A DNA stretch of 64,000 nucleotides, from contig NZ_VUMI01000010.1 of NCBI RefSeq assembly GCF_009696275.1, positions 1 through 64,000 on the forward strand. Reading direction: 5' to 3'. The notes under the pieces are model-generated. The model saw only the letters and a list, made by a program, of their open reading frames with translations. It was not told the DNA's origin and searched no databases. Positions 35,313 to 43,029 of the stretch are shown piece after piece (position 1 is the stretch's first letter; every line of letters starts with the position of its first letter). This DNA is from Eisenbergiella porci. GTDB taxonomy: Bacteria; Bacillota; Clostridia; Lachnospirales; Lachnospiraceae. Made by a program: the position numbers and the translations under genes.

Positions 35313-36020
35313 ATGAACATACCAAATCATGTGGCGATAATATTGGATGGAAACGGCCGGTGGGCCAAGGCCAAGGGGATGCCCAGGAATTACGGGCATG
35401 TGCAGGGGGCTAAGAACGTGGAGGTAATCTGTGAGGAAGCATACCGGATGGGAATCCAGTACCTGACGGTTTATGCTTTTTCCACGGAAAACTGGAAACG
35501 TCCCCAGGACGAGGTGGATGCGCTGATGACCCTTCTGCGCAATTATATGAAGACCTGTCTGAAAACCGCTGCGAAAAACAATATGTGCGTGCGTGTTATC
35601 GGTGACAAGGAAGGGCTGGATGAGGATATCCGTTCCAGAATCAATCAGCTGGAGGAAGCGACGAAGAACAATACCGGCCTGCATTTCCAGATCGCATTGA
35701 ATTACGGCGGAAGGGACGAGGTCCGCAGAGCTGCGCAGAAGCTGGCCAGGAAAGCCGCGCAGGGAATTATAAATCCGGAGGAGCTGACGGAGGAGGATTT
35801 CTGCAATGCGCTGGATACCGCAGGGCTGCCTGATCCGGATCTGCTCATCCGTACCTGTAACGAACAGCGGATTTCCAACTTCCTGCTGTGGCAGCTGGCC
35901 TATACGGAGTTTTATTTTACGCCGGTTGCCTGGCCTGATTTTACAAAAGAAGAATTGTTGAAAGCCGTAGAAGCATATAATCATAGAGACAGAAGGTTCG
36001 GGCTGGTAAAGGACGTATAG
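35313..36020 (+). CDS. uppS: isoprenyl (undecaprenyl diphosphate) synthase
   Basis: Cis-prenyltransferase that makes undecaprenyl diphosphate, the lipid carrier for peptidoglycan. In 235 residues the active-site start HVAIILDGNGRWAKAKG gives Asp near 12. VYAFSTENWKRP near 53 is also conserved. The C-terminal substrate motif reads IRTCNEQRISNFLLWQLAY, where many family members have Gly residues in place of Cys-Asn. It is followed by cdsA, dxr and rseP in the usual order. The GTG/ATG choice is clear because GGAGAGA precedes the ATG. Confidence 0.96.
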   Translation: MNIPNHVAIILDGNGRWAKAKGMPRNYGHVQGAKNVEVICEEAYRMGIQYLTVYAFSTENWKRPQDEVDALMTLLRNYMKTCLKTAAKNNMCVRVIGDKEGLDEDIRSRINQLEEATKNNTGLHFQIALNYGGRDEVRRAAQKLARKAAQGIINPEELTEEDFCNALDTAGLPDPDLLIRTCNEQRISNFLLWQLAYTEFYFTPVAWPDFTKEELLKAVEAYNHRDRRFGLVKDV

Positions 36021-36100
36021 CGCGGGAGGATCCGCTTTAGCACCGGCAGAGGCCGGACTGAGGCGCAAGGCTTCTTTGCGGATAATCATGGAGGTAAATT

Positions 36101-36928
36101 ATGTTTGGTAAAAGATTGATGAGCAGCGTGGTGCTGGTGATTCTGGCGCTGGTTCTGCTGCTGACCGGAGACGGCGTACTCGCACTGGGGATGCTGATAC
36201 TGTCCCTGATAGCTTTCCGGGAGCTGACGAAGGCCTGCGGCGTTATCGCAGAGGGACAGAAGAATAATGCGCTGGAGGCGGTGGGCTATGCAGGCATTGT
36301 CCTCTATTATCTGGTGGTATACGGTTCCGAGAACCCGGTTTACTGGGTGGGCATGCTGGCCCTGATTTTTCTGGGAATGATGTTCGTTTATGTTTTTTCT
36401 TTTCCCCGGTTCAGGGCGGAACAGGTGATGACGGCTTTTTTCTGCGCTTTTTATGCGCCTGTGCTGTTTACCTTTATTTTCCTTACACGAAACCTGCCGA
36501 ACGGTATTTACATGGTCTGGATGATTTTTATCAGCTCGTGGATTTGCGATACCTGCGCTTATCTGACAGGTATGGCTATCGGGAAGCATAAGCTGGCGCC
36601 CGTGCTCAGTCCCAAGAAATCCATTGAAGGAGCCGTGGGCGGTGTTGTGGGTTCCGCACTGGTGGGTGCAGCTTTTGGTTATTTTGCGCTGGAAAGAGTG
36701 TTTGCGGATCAGAATGTGACATGGATCGCCGCGCTTATCTGCGGCGTGGGAGCAGTTATTTCCCAGGTGGGAGATCTGGCCGCTTCAGGGATAAAGAGAA
36801 ACCATGACATTAAGGACTACGGAAAGCTGATTCCCGGACACGGCGGCATTATGGACCGTTTTGACAGCGTTCTTTTTACGGCGCCTATCATTTATTATCT
36901 GGCCATACTGCTCATACATTTTGAATAA
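36101..36928 (+). CDS. cdsA: phosphatidate cytidylyltransferase
   Basis: Integral membrane enzyme forming CDP-diacylglycerol from phosphatidate and CTP. The 275 residues show about eight hydrophobic segments. The family signature lies at the C-terminal side, in SQVGDLAASGIKRNHDIKDYGKLIPGHGGIMDR-type sequence near 222-255, with the Asp and Lys needed for metal and catalysis (read as VGDLAASGIKR, then KDYGKLIPGHGG). GGAGG precedes the ATG. It follows uppS by 80 bases. Confidence 0.96.
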   Translation: MFGKRLMSSVVLVILALVLLLTGDGVLALGMLILSLIAFRELTKACGVIAEGQKNNALEAVGYAGIVLYYLVVYGSENPVYWVGMLALIFLGMMFVYVFSFPRFRAEQVMTAFFCAFYAPVLFTFIFLTRNLPNGIYMVWMIFISSWICDTCAYLTGMAIGKHKLAPVLSPKKSIEGAVGGVVGSALVGAAFGYFALERVFADQNVTWIAALICGVGAVISQVGDLAASGIKRNHDIKDYGKLIPGHGGIMDRFDSVLFTAPIIYYLAILLIHFE

Positions 36929-37027
36929 CAGTTGTAACTTGGCGTAATGGTTCTGGCTTCCGGGTGGTTCAGGCTTCCGGCTATAGCTACCGGACGGTTA
37001 TAAAAAAGTTACGGGAAAGGATACGGC

Positions 37028-38176
37028 ATGAAAAAAATAGCGATTCTCGGATCAACCGGATCCATAGGAACCCAGACCCTGGAAATCGTCAGGGATAATC
37101 CGGATTTACAGGTAATGGGGCTTGCAGCGGGCAGCAATGCAGCGCTGATGGAAAAACAAATCAGGGAGTTTCATCCTGCCCTGGCGGTTATGTGGAGTGA
37201 AGAAGCAGCGAAGGAGCTGCGCGGCCGCACGGCGGATTTGCCGGTAAAGGTTCTTTCCGGCATGGAAGGCCTGTTGGCGCTTGCCTCAGATGCTTCCTAT
37301 GAAATACTGGTGACGGCAATTGTGGGCATGATAGGCATCCGTCCCACAATTGCGGCAATTGAAAGCGGAAAAACCATAGCTCTGGCTAATAAAGAAACCC
37401 TGGTGACAGCAGGACATCTGATCATGCCTCTTGCGAAGAAGCACAAGGTTCCCATCCTGCCTGTTGACAGCGAGCACAGCGCTATTTTCCAGTCCATGAA
37501 CGGAGAGGACAAAAAGCAGGTTTCCAAAATCCTGCTGACAGCCTCCGGCGGACCGTTCCGAGGCAGAAGCAGGCAGGAGCTGGCAGGCATGCGGGCGGAG
37601 GATGCGCTGAAGCACCCCAACTGGTCCATGGGCCGTAAAATTACCGTGGATTCCGCAAGCCTGGTGAACAAAGCGCTCGAGGTGATGGAGGCGCGCTGGC
37701 TTTTCGATGTGGAGCTGGACAGCATCCAGGTAGTCATCCATCCCCAGAGCATCATTCATTCCATGGTGGAATATGTGGACGGCGCGGTGATTGCGCAGCT
37801 GGGAATGCCGGATATGAAGCTTCCGATTCAATACGCTCTTTTCTATCCGGAAAGAAGGCCGATGGCCGGAGAGCGGGTTGATTTTTACAAGCTGGGACAG
37901 ATTACCTTTGAACGGCCTGATACGGAGGTCTTTACGGGACTGAAGCTGGGAATGCAGGCGGCGCGCACGGGCGGAAGCATGCCAACGGTATTCAATGCGG
38001 CAAATGAAAAGGCGGTGGCGCTGTTCCTGGATCACCGCATAGGCTTTCTGGAAATTCCGGAGCTGATTGAAAAATGTATGAATCGTCACCAGGTAATTGA
38101 GAATCCTAATGTCAATGAGATTTTACAGGCTGAAGCAGAAACTTACGAATATATTGAGCATATAAAGGAGAACTGA
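37028..38176 (+). CDS. dxr: 1-deoxy-D-xylulose-5-phosphate reductoisomerase
   Basis: MEP-pathway enzyme that converts DXP to methylerythritol phosphate with NADPH. The 382 residues start with the dinucleotide-binding KKIAILGSTGSIGTQTLEI. ALANKETLVTAG lies near 120, the metal/substrate site VDSEHSAIFQ near 149, and TASGGPFRG near 172. The C-terminal helical domain is complete. Five bases separate it from rseP, so the two are cotranscribed. Confidence 0.97.
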   Translation: MKKIAILGSTGSIGTQTLEIVRDNPDLQVMGLAAGSNAALMEKQIREFHPALAVMWSEEAAKELRGRTADLPVKVLSGMEGLLALASDASYEILVTAIVGMIGIRPTIAAIESGKTIALANKETLVTAGHLIMPLAKKHKVPILPVDSEHSAIFQSMNGEDKKQVSKILLTASGGPFRGRSRQELAGMRAEDALKHPNWSMGRKITVDSASLVNKALEVMEARWLFDVELDSIQVVIHPQSIIHSMVEYVDGAVIAQLGMPDMKLPIQYALFYPERRPMAGERVDFYKLGQITFERPDTEVFTGLKLGMQAARTGGSMPTVFNAANEKAVALFLDHRIGFLEIPELIEKCMNRHQVIENPNVNEILQAEAETYEYIEHIKEN

Positions 38177-38181
38177 ATCAA

Positions 38182-39231
38182 TTGACTATTGTGTTATTTG
38201 TCCTGATATTTGGAGTGATTGTGATCGGGCATGAGCTGGGGCATTTCCTTCTGGCGAAGGTCAACGGGATCACGGTAGTGGAGTTCAGCGTTGGCATGGG
38301 GCCGAAGCTGCTTCACTTTAACAAGGGGGGAACGGAATATTCACTGCGCCTTTTTCCTATCGGCGGCGCGTGTATGTTCGAAGGAGAAGACGGGCTTGAT
38401 GCCGACAAGGGGACCCCGTCGGAAGGCGCTTTCCCCAATGCCAGTGTCTGGGCAAGAATTTCCACTGTGTTTGCGGGACCTTTTTTCAACTTCATTCTGG
38501 CTTATATCCTGGCCATGATTGTAGTTGGCTATACGGGCAGCGACCGTCCGGTGCTGAACGGTCTGATTGACGGTTATCCGGCACAGGAAGCAGGAATGCA
38601 GCCGGGGGATCTTATTACCAGAATGAATGGGGAACGTATTTATGTAGCCCGCGAAATCTGGCTGAATACCTATGTGGGCGCGGGAGAAACCATGAACATC
38701 GAATTCCTGCGCGACGGGGAAAAGCACACGGTTACCCTGACACCCAAATACAATGAACAAGAAGGACGGTATCTGCTGGGCTTTAACGGCTATGGAGAGT
38801 ACGTGGACTGCCGGAATGCAGGAATTTTCAAATACAGCTATTATGAGGTACGCTACAGCCTTCGGGCAACCATCAAGAGCCTGGGAATGCTGATTCAGGG
38901 AAAAGCCACAAAGGATGACATATCGGGACCTATCGGCGTGGCGCAGGTAATCGGCGAGGTGAAGGAGCAGGCGGAGCCTTACGGTATCTGGGTGGTAATT
39001 CTGAATATGATCAACATTGCGCTGCTTCTGAGCGTGAACCTGGGTGTGATGAATCTGCTTCCGCTGCCTGCTCTGGACGGCGGACGGCTTGTATTCCTTA
39101 TTATCGAAGCGATCCGTGGAAAACCGGTTCCTCCTGAAAGGGAAGGCATGGTGCATTTCGCCGGCTTTGTGGTTCTGATGATACTCATGGTATTTGTGAT
39201 GTTTAATGATATTTCCCGGTTTTTCCGGTAA
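38182..39231 (+). CDS. rseP: RIP metalloprotease (site-2 protease)
   Basis: Membrane-embedded zinc protease for regulated intramembrane proteolysis. The product has 349 residues, with HELGH at residues 17-21 in the first membrane segment. A PDZ domain (about 115-190) has AGMQPGDLITRMNGE. The third zinc ligand region NLLPLPALDGGRLVF lies near 293. The start is a TTG after AAAGGAG, which leaves only 14 residues before the active site, as usual. The customary downstream ispG and polC are not present; a degraded kptA follows instead. Confidence 0.94.
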   Translation: MTIVLFVLIFGVIVIGHELGHFLLAKVNGITVVEFSVGMGPKLLHFNKGGTEYSLRLFPIGGACMFEGEDGLDADKGTPSEGAFPNASVWARISTVFAGPFFNFILAYILAMIVVGYTGSDRPVLNGLIDGYPAQEAGMQPGDLITRMNGERIYVAREIWLNTYVGAGETMNIEFLRDGEKHTVTLTPKYNEQEGRYLLGFNGYGEYVDCRNAGIFKYSYYEVRYSLRATIKSLGMLIQGKATKDDISGPIGVAQVIGEVKEQAEPYGIWVVILNMINIALLLSVNLGVMNLLPLPALDGGRLVFLIIEAIRGKPVPPEREGMVHFAGFVVLMILMVFVMFNDISRFFR

Positions 39232-39250
39232 AAGGAATATTTCAGGAGAA

Positions 39251-39282
39251 GGCTCCCTGCCATGATACACCGGTAGGGAGTC
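39251..39282 (+). terminator. possible terminator after rseP
   Basis: GGCTCCCTGCC pairs with GG-TAGGGAGTC, with one bulge, followed by TTGATTAATC. The T tract is poor, so termination may be partial. Confidence 0.45.
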
Positions 39283-39492
39283 TTGATTAATCAGGGACAC
39301 AGCGTGCCTGTGGATGTGGAATTGGCGGAAGCAGAGCCGCCGAAATTTTTATATCATGGAACCGCTGAGCGTTTTTTGGAAAGCAGGTCTCCTATCTTTC
39401 TTTTTGAGGGGGAAAGCGGGGAGACAGCAGCGCATTCTGCCGTTATACGTAAGAGGGCGGGGGAGGGAATTCTTCCTTCAATCTTTTCATAA
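39283..39492 (+). pseudogene. RNA 2'-phosphotransferase (Tpt1/KptA) fragment
   Basis: The frame beginning here reads INQGHSVPVDVELAEAEPP and FLYHGTAERFLES, which is the diagnostic central segment of KptA/Tpt1 enzymes that remove the 2'-phosphate from RNA splice junctions using NAD. The N-terminal domain (with the first Arg/His residues) is missing and the sequence loses similarity after about codon 35. The open frame continues to 39492 without recognisable content. About 180 residues would be expected, so this is a relic. Confidence 0.72.
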
Positions 39493-39735
39493 TATCGTTA
39501 AAATTACCTGGCGATGCTGGATGGGGGCATAATTTCGGCTACTACTACAGATTGCCCCGGTAAAAAGGACATATTTTTAATGAATTGCGTTTTTTGACGG
39601 ATGAGGAGCGGCGTGAATTATGAAATTATACATAATTTTCTGCCGACACAGTTTTGGATCCTGATTATTTCGGAAAATTACAGGCTTGTCATTCAGATTT
39701 CCCTTTCACAGATTAGCACGTTAAAACGGAAACAC
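39493..39735. other. intergenic stretch without recognised genes
   Basis: AT-richer sequence between the kptA relic and the aminotransferase promoter. I see short palindromic A/T tracts around 39616-39640 but no coding frame with a ribosome binding site and no terminator. Confidence 0.4.
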
Positions 39736-39763
39736 TTGACAACTCACCTTAATTGTGCATAAT
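39736..39763 (+). promoter_or_regulatory. promoter of the aminotransferase gene
   Basis: A perfect TTGACA (39736-39741) and CATAAT (39758-39763) with a 16-base spacer. Transcription would start near 39770, giving a leader of about 108 bases. Confidence 0.65.
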
Positions 39764-39783
39764 ATTATAAGAAAAAATGCTGT

Positions 39784-39848
39784 CAACCGCCAAACAAGAT
39801 TCGCTGTTTGGGTTGTGGTGGCTGATTGAATGAAATCAGCTTCTTTTT
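39784..39848 (+). promoter_or_regulatory. leader RNA with stem-loop and terminator-like hairpin (attenuator candidate)
   Basis: CAACC (39784-39788) and CAAACA (39791-39796) pair with TGTTTG (39805-39810) and GGTTG (39811-39815), leaving a two-base bulge. Then GCTGATT (39821-39827) pairs with AATCAGC (39834-39840), followed by TTCTTTTT. The second structure is a short intrinsic terminator placed 30 bases before the start codon, so premature termination of this leader is plausible. It does not match the T-box or a riboswitch that I know. Confidence 0.5.
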
Positions 39849-39877
39849 ATAATCATGAGGAGAAAAGGAGAAGTGGA

Positions 39878-41167
39878 ATGAAGGCGTACAAAGACAGAAG
39901 TAAGGAAGAACTGCTCACTCTCAAAAATGAACTGGAAGCGGAATACAGAAAATTCCAGGATTTAGGCCTGAAGCTGGATATGTCCAGGGGAAAGCCGTCA
40001 GCTGAGCAGCTTGATATTTCCATGGGAATGATGGATGTTCTCAACAGCGCCACCGATTTAAAGTGCCGTGAGGGTATTGACTGCAGAAATTACGGCGTTA
40101 TCGACGGTATTCAGGAAGCCAAGGAACTGCTGGCGGACCTGATTGAGGTGCCTGCCGATAAAATCATTATTTATGGAAATTCCAGCCTGAATGTTATGTA
40201 TGATACCGTAGCGCGTTCCATGACTCATGGCGTGATGGGAAGCACTCCCTGGTGCAAGCTGGATAAGGTGAAGTTTTTATGCCCGGTTCCCGGCTATGAC
40301 AGGCATTTTGCCATCACTGAATATTTTGGTATTGAAATGATTAACGTACCCATGACCCCCGAAGGGCCGGATATGGATATGGTAGAGAAGCTGGTAAGCG
40401 AGGACGCGGCGATCAAGGGCATCTGGTGTGTGCCGAAGTATTCCAATCCTCAGGGCATTACCTATTCTGATGAAACGGTCCGCCGTTTTGCAAGGCTGAA
40501 GCCCGCGGCAGAGGATTTCCGTATTTACTGGGACAATGCGTATAATGTACATCATCTTTATGAGGATGACCAGGATACGATTCTGGAGATTCTGGAGGAA
40601 TGTGAGAAGGCCGGAAATCCGGATATGGTATACAAATTTAGCTCCACTTCCAAAATCAGCTTCCCCGGATCCGGTGTTGCGGCAATTTCCGCTTCCTATA
40701 ATAACCTGAAGGATATTAAAAAGCAGATGGCCATCCAGACAATCGGACACGATAAGCTGAATCAGCTGCGCCATGTAAGATATTTTAAGAACCTGGACGG
40801 CATCAAATCACATATGATGAAGCATGCGGCTGTTATGCGTCCCAAGTTCGAAGCAGTTCTGAATATCCTTGAACAGGAGCTTGATGGACTGGAAATCGGT
40901 TCCTGGTTAAAGCCCAAGGGAGGTTATTTCATTTCCTTTGATGCGCTGGACGGCTGTGCCAGGGCAATTGTGGCGAAAGCTAAGGAAGCCGGTGTGGTAA
41001 TGACCGGTGCCGGCGCAACCTATCCTTACGGCAGGGATCCTCATGACAGCAATATCCGTATTGCGCCGTCATTCCCTCCTATGGATGAGCTGATCCAGGC
41101 GACAAAGCTTTTTGTCCTTTGCGTAAAGCTGGTAAGTATTGATAAAATTTTGGAAAGTAAACAGTAA
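39878..41167 (+). CDS. class I/II-like aminotransferase (aspartate aminotransferase-like, PF12897 type)
   Basis: A PLP-dependent aminotransferase of 429 residues. The N-terminal GLKLDMSRGKPSAEQLD is characteristic of this atypical branch. IIIYGNSSLNVMYDTVARSM lies near 105 in the cofactor region. NPQGITYSDETVRRFARL near 195 and DNAYNVHHLY near 222 hold the PLP pyridine Asp. The Schiff-base Lys is in KFSSTSKISFPGSGVA near 256-271, and the C-terminal Arg in SNIRIAPSFPP. The ATG at 39878 has AAGGAG; an in-frame ATG 16 codons upstream lies in the leader. It probably works in aspartate/alanine or aromatic amino acid metabolism. Confidence 0.88.
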   Translation: MKAYKDRSKEELLTLKNELEAEYRKFQDLGLKLDMSRGKPSAEQLDISMGMMDVLNSATDLKCREGIDCRNYGVIDGIQEAKELLADLIEVPADKIIIYGNSSLNVMYDTVARSMTHGVMGSTPWCKLDKVKFLCPVPGYDRHFAITEYFGIEMINVPMTPEGPDMDMVEKLVSEDAAIKGIWCVPKYSNPQGITYSDETVRRFARLKPAAEDFRIYWDNAYNVHHLYEDDQDTILEILEECEKAGNPDMVYKFSSTSKISFPGSGVAAISASYNNLKDIKKQMAIQTIGHDKLNQLRHVRYFKNLDGIKSHMMKHAAVMRPKFEAVLNILEQELDGLEIGSWLKPKGGYFISFDALDGCARAIVAKAKEAGVVMTGAGATYPYGRDPHDSNIRIAPSFPPMDELIQATKLFVLCVKLVSIDKILESKQ

Positions 41168-41207
41168 TTGTGATGCAGCCAGACAATTGCTGCAAATATA
41201 AATTTTT

Positions 41208-41239
41208 GCCGGGAAATATGGAATGCCATAATTCCCGGC
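41208..41239 (+). terminator. strong hairpin after the aminotransferase gene
   Basis: GCCGGGAAATATGG (41208-41221) pairs with CCATAATTCCCGGC (41226-41239) with one A-A mismatch and a four-base loop. The following ATATTTATA is only weakly T-rich, but the stem is very stable and the position fits a terminator. Confidence 0.6.
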
Positions 41240-41297
41240 ATATTTATAAATAAAACGGGGTGAGGTTTATGAGGCTCTGCATTGCAGTGGCCGGAAT

Positions 41298-41311
41298 AGT
41301 TAACGGTAAAT
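41298..41311 (+). repeat. AGTTAACGGTAAAT motif, variant copy 3
   Basis: One-base-longer variant of the 13-mer at 12036 and 21889, again just before the ribosome binding site of a gene, here the CatB relic. Confidence 0.45.
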
Positions 41312-41336
41312 AAAAAATCAGCAGGAGGATTTTAAA

Positions 41337-41492
41337 ATGACTATTCCGGAACAAAAAATATATCCCAGAACCGGGGACAGGCAGACGGTTTACTTAAAAG
41401 CGCTGAAGTGGTGGGATTGGCCGGAGAAGAAAATCGCTGAAAATATCGGAGCGATACAAAATGGCCGTATTGATAAGCTGAAAAGCATCTGA
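41337..41492 (+). pseudogene. CatB/Vat-type xenobiotic acetyltransferase collapsed to 51 codons
   Basis: With a perfect CAGGAGGA site, the frame reads MTIPEQKIYPRTGDRQTVYL, the N-terminus of hexapeptide O-acetyltransferases related to chloramphenicol and streptogramin A acetyltransferases. It then jumps at codon 21-22 to ALKWWDWPEKKIAENIGAIQ, the C-terminal helix of the same family. About 140-150 residues with all hexapeptide repeats and the catalytic His are gone, in frame. The small product might still be translated but cannot be an enzyme. Confidence 0.82.
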
Positions 41493-41506
41493 CAGAATAA
41501 CGACAG

Positions 41507-41544
41507 CCGGGGAATGAAAGCATCCTGCTTTTTCCCCGGTTTTT
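41507..41544 (+). terminator. terminator after the CatB relic
   Basis: CCGGGGAA (41507-41514) pairs with TTCCCCGG (41532-41539), followed by five T. Intact terminator of a gene that has lost its body. Confidence 0.85.
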
Positions 41545-41585
41545 AACTGGGAAAATATATGTTAAAATTACACCTCGTTTGGATA

Positions 41586-41595
41586 GTAACTGTGA
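41586..41595 (+). repeat. GTAACTGTGA intergenic motif, copy 3
   Basis: Reads toward the AraC-clpP pair, about 100 bases before the TTG start of the regulator. Confidence 0.55.
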
Positions 41596-41695
41596 ACGAA
41601 CTCCCTGCGCCGCAGGAAAAGATGTCATTTTATATAAAGACTGTGGGAGTGATACCTGCTATAATTACAGTCAAAAGAGCAAAGGAGCGACAGCA

Positions 41696-42118
41696 TTGGA
41701 CGAAAAACAGATAGCTGAGGCGGTGGCAGCATACGTGGAGGATAATCTGCATGAGGATTTATGTCTGGAAAGTATAGCGGATAAGCTTGGTTATTCCAAA
41801 TTCCATATCAACAGGGTTTTCGCAGTTGTCACGGGCTGTACCATATATAAATATATTCAGATGCGCAGGCTGACGGAGGCCGCAAGGCAGCTGGTGGAGA
41901 CGGAAAAACCCATTGTGGAGATAGCCTATGAGGCTCACTATAATTCACAGCAGGCCTTTACACTGGCATTTCACAGGGAATATCAGTGTGCTCCGGGCAT
42001 TTATCGGAGAAACGGCGTATTTTATCCGAAGAAAACAAGGGCTGTGATTGAAAACCGGCTTTACAGGGCGGAGAGCTCCTTCATGGGCAGCAACTGGAAA
42101 GAGAGGGCTGCCGCATGA
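41696..42118 (+). CDS. small AraC-family HTH protein
   Basis: A 140-residue protein with little more than the AraC double helix-turn-helix. The first is [21 protein letters not shown] near 23-43; the second is [20 protein letters not shown] near 75. The TTG at 41696 is chosen because AAAGGAG precedes it by six bases. The frame extends 39 codons upstream but with no site. A short basic tail follows. It resembles the MarA/SoxS or Ada-like minimal regulators. The stop overlaps the clpP start (ATGA), so regulator and protease are translationally coupled. Confidence 0.85.
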   Translation: MDEKQIAEAVAAYVEDNLHEDLCLESIADKLGYSKFHINRVFAVVTGCTIYKYIQMRRLTEAARQLVETEKPIVEIAYEAHYNSQQAFTLAFHREYQCAPGIYRRNGVFYPKKTRAVIENRLYRAESSFMGSNWKERAAA

Positions 42119-42717
42119 GTTATGTACCTTATGTTATAGAAAAAAATGATCGGGGTGAGAGAAGCTATGATATTTTTTCAAAGCTTCTGTCCGATCGGAT
42201 TATTTTTCTGGGAGAAGAAGTTGGCGATGCATCGGCGGAGCTGATTATTGCGCAGCTTTTGTACCTGGAGGCGGAGGATCCGGAAAGGGATATCCAGCTG
42301 TATATCAACAGTCCGGGCGGATCCGTGTCGGCCGGCTTTGCCATATATGACACCATGCAGTTTATCAAATGTGATGTGTGCACGCTGTGCATCGGTCTGG
42401 CGGCAAGCTTCGGTTCCTTCCTTCTTGCCGGGGGGACGAAGGGAAAACGGATGGCGCTGCCCAATGCCGAGATCATGATACACCAGCCTGCGGTAAGCGG
42501 CGGCATCCAAGGACCTGCGAGCGATATCCGAATCATGTCGGAGCATATACAGCGTAGCAAACGCCGCCTGAACCGTATCCTGGCCCAAAACTGCGGCAGA
42601 ACAGAAGAAGAGGTGGAAAGGGATACGGACAGGGATCATTTCATGACAGCCCAGGAGGCTAAGGAATATGGCCTGATAGATAAAATAATCACAGGAAAGC
42701 GCCAAAGTATACAGTGA
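42115..42717 (+). CDS. clpP: ATP-dependent Clp protease proteolytic subunit
   Basis: Serine protease subunit forming the ClpP barrel. The 200 residues include the catalytic Ser in [11 protein letters not shown] near 99, His in [12 protein letters not shown] near 124 and Asp in [11 protein letters not shown] near 173, so the triad is complete. The GGxSxxxG-like substrate loop ([14 protein letters not shown]) is present. No clpX follows. This and the coupling to an AraC protein suggest an accessory ClpP paralogue rather than the housekeeping clpP-clpX copy, which should be elsewhere. Confidence 0.93.
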   Translation: MSYVPYVIEKNDRGERSYDIFSKLLSDRIIFLGEEVGDASAELIIAQLLYLEAEDPERDIQLYINSPGGSVSAGFAIYDTMQFIKCDVCTLCIGLAASFGSFLLAGGTKGKRMALPNAEIMIHQPAVSGGIQGPASDIRIMSEHIQRSKRRLNRILAQNCGRTEEEVERDTDRDHFMTAQEAKEYGLIDKIITGKRQSIQ

Positions 42718-42730
42718 AGCAGTTGGCCGG

Positions 42731-42777
42731 AAAAGCTTTCGGGGAAGGATGAAATATCCGGAACCGGAGCTTTTTTT
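42731..42777 (+). terminator. terminator after clpP
   Basis: AAAAGCT (42731-42737) pairs with AGCTTTT (42768-42774) around an interrupted inner CGGG/CCGG stem. The T run reaches seven bases. Confidence 0.75.
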
Positions 42778-43029
42778 ATTATGCCGGTTTTTTATTCCTG
42801 TTATTTCTGTTAATGCAAAACCTGGTGGCATGCCGCAGGGGAGTGTGCTAGAATAGGTATGTTGGACCTGAAGGATTGAAAAAGTATGATTTTTAGTAAC
42901 TGTGAGGGTATTGGAAAGTTACGATTTTACCGGGGAAAAGATATATTATCCGCAAAAAGATGTATAATAACAGGGATTGGCAGATTGCGGGGCGGGAAAA
43001 AATGCCCTGTCTGCAGGAATGGAGGCATT
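42778..43029. other. intergenic leader region of the amidohydrolase
   Basis: About 250 bases without a convincing gene. There is a GTAACTGTGA motif (42896-42905) and a TATAAT (42963-42968) 62 bases before the gene start, with no clear -35. A long in-frame extension upstream of 43030 lacks a ribosome binding site and family similarity. Confidence 0.45.
42896..42905 (+). repeat. GTAACTGTGA intergenic motif, copy 4
   Basis: Reads toward the amidohydrolase gene, 125 bases before its start. A related GTTAC follows 13 bases later. Confidence 0.55.

Noticed and set aside
39781-39848. T-box leader before the aminotransferase
   Set aside because: The conserved T-box sequence (TGGNACCGCG type) is absent and the leader is too short.
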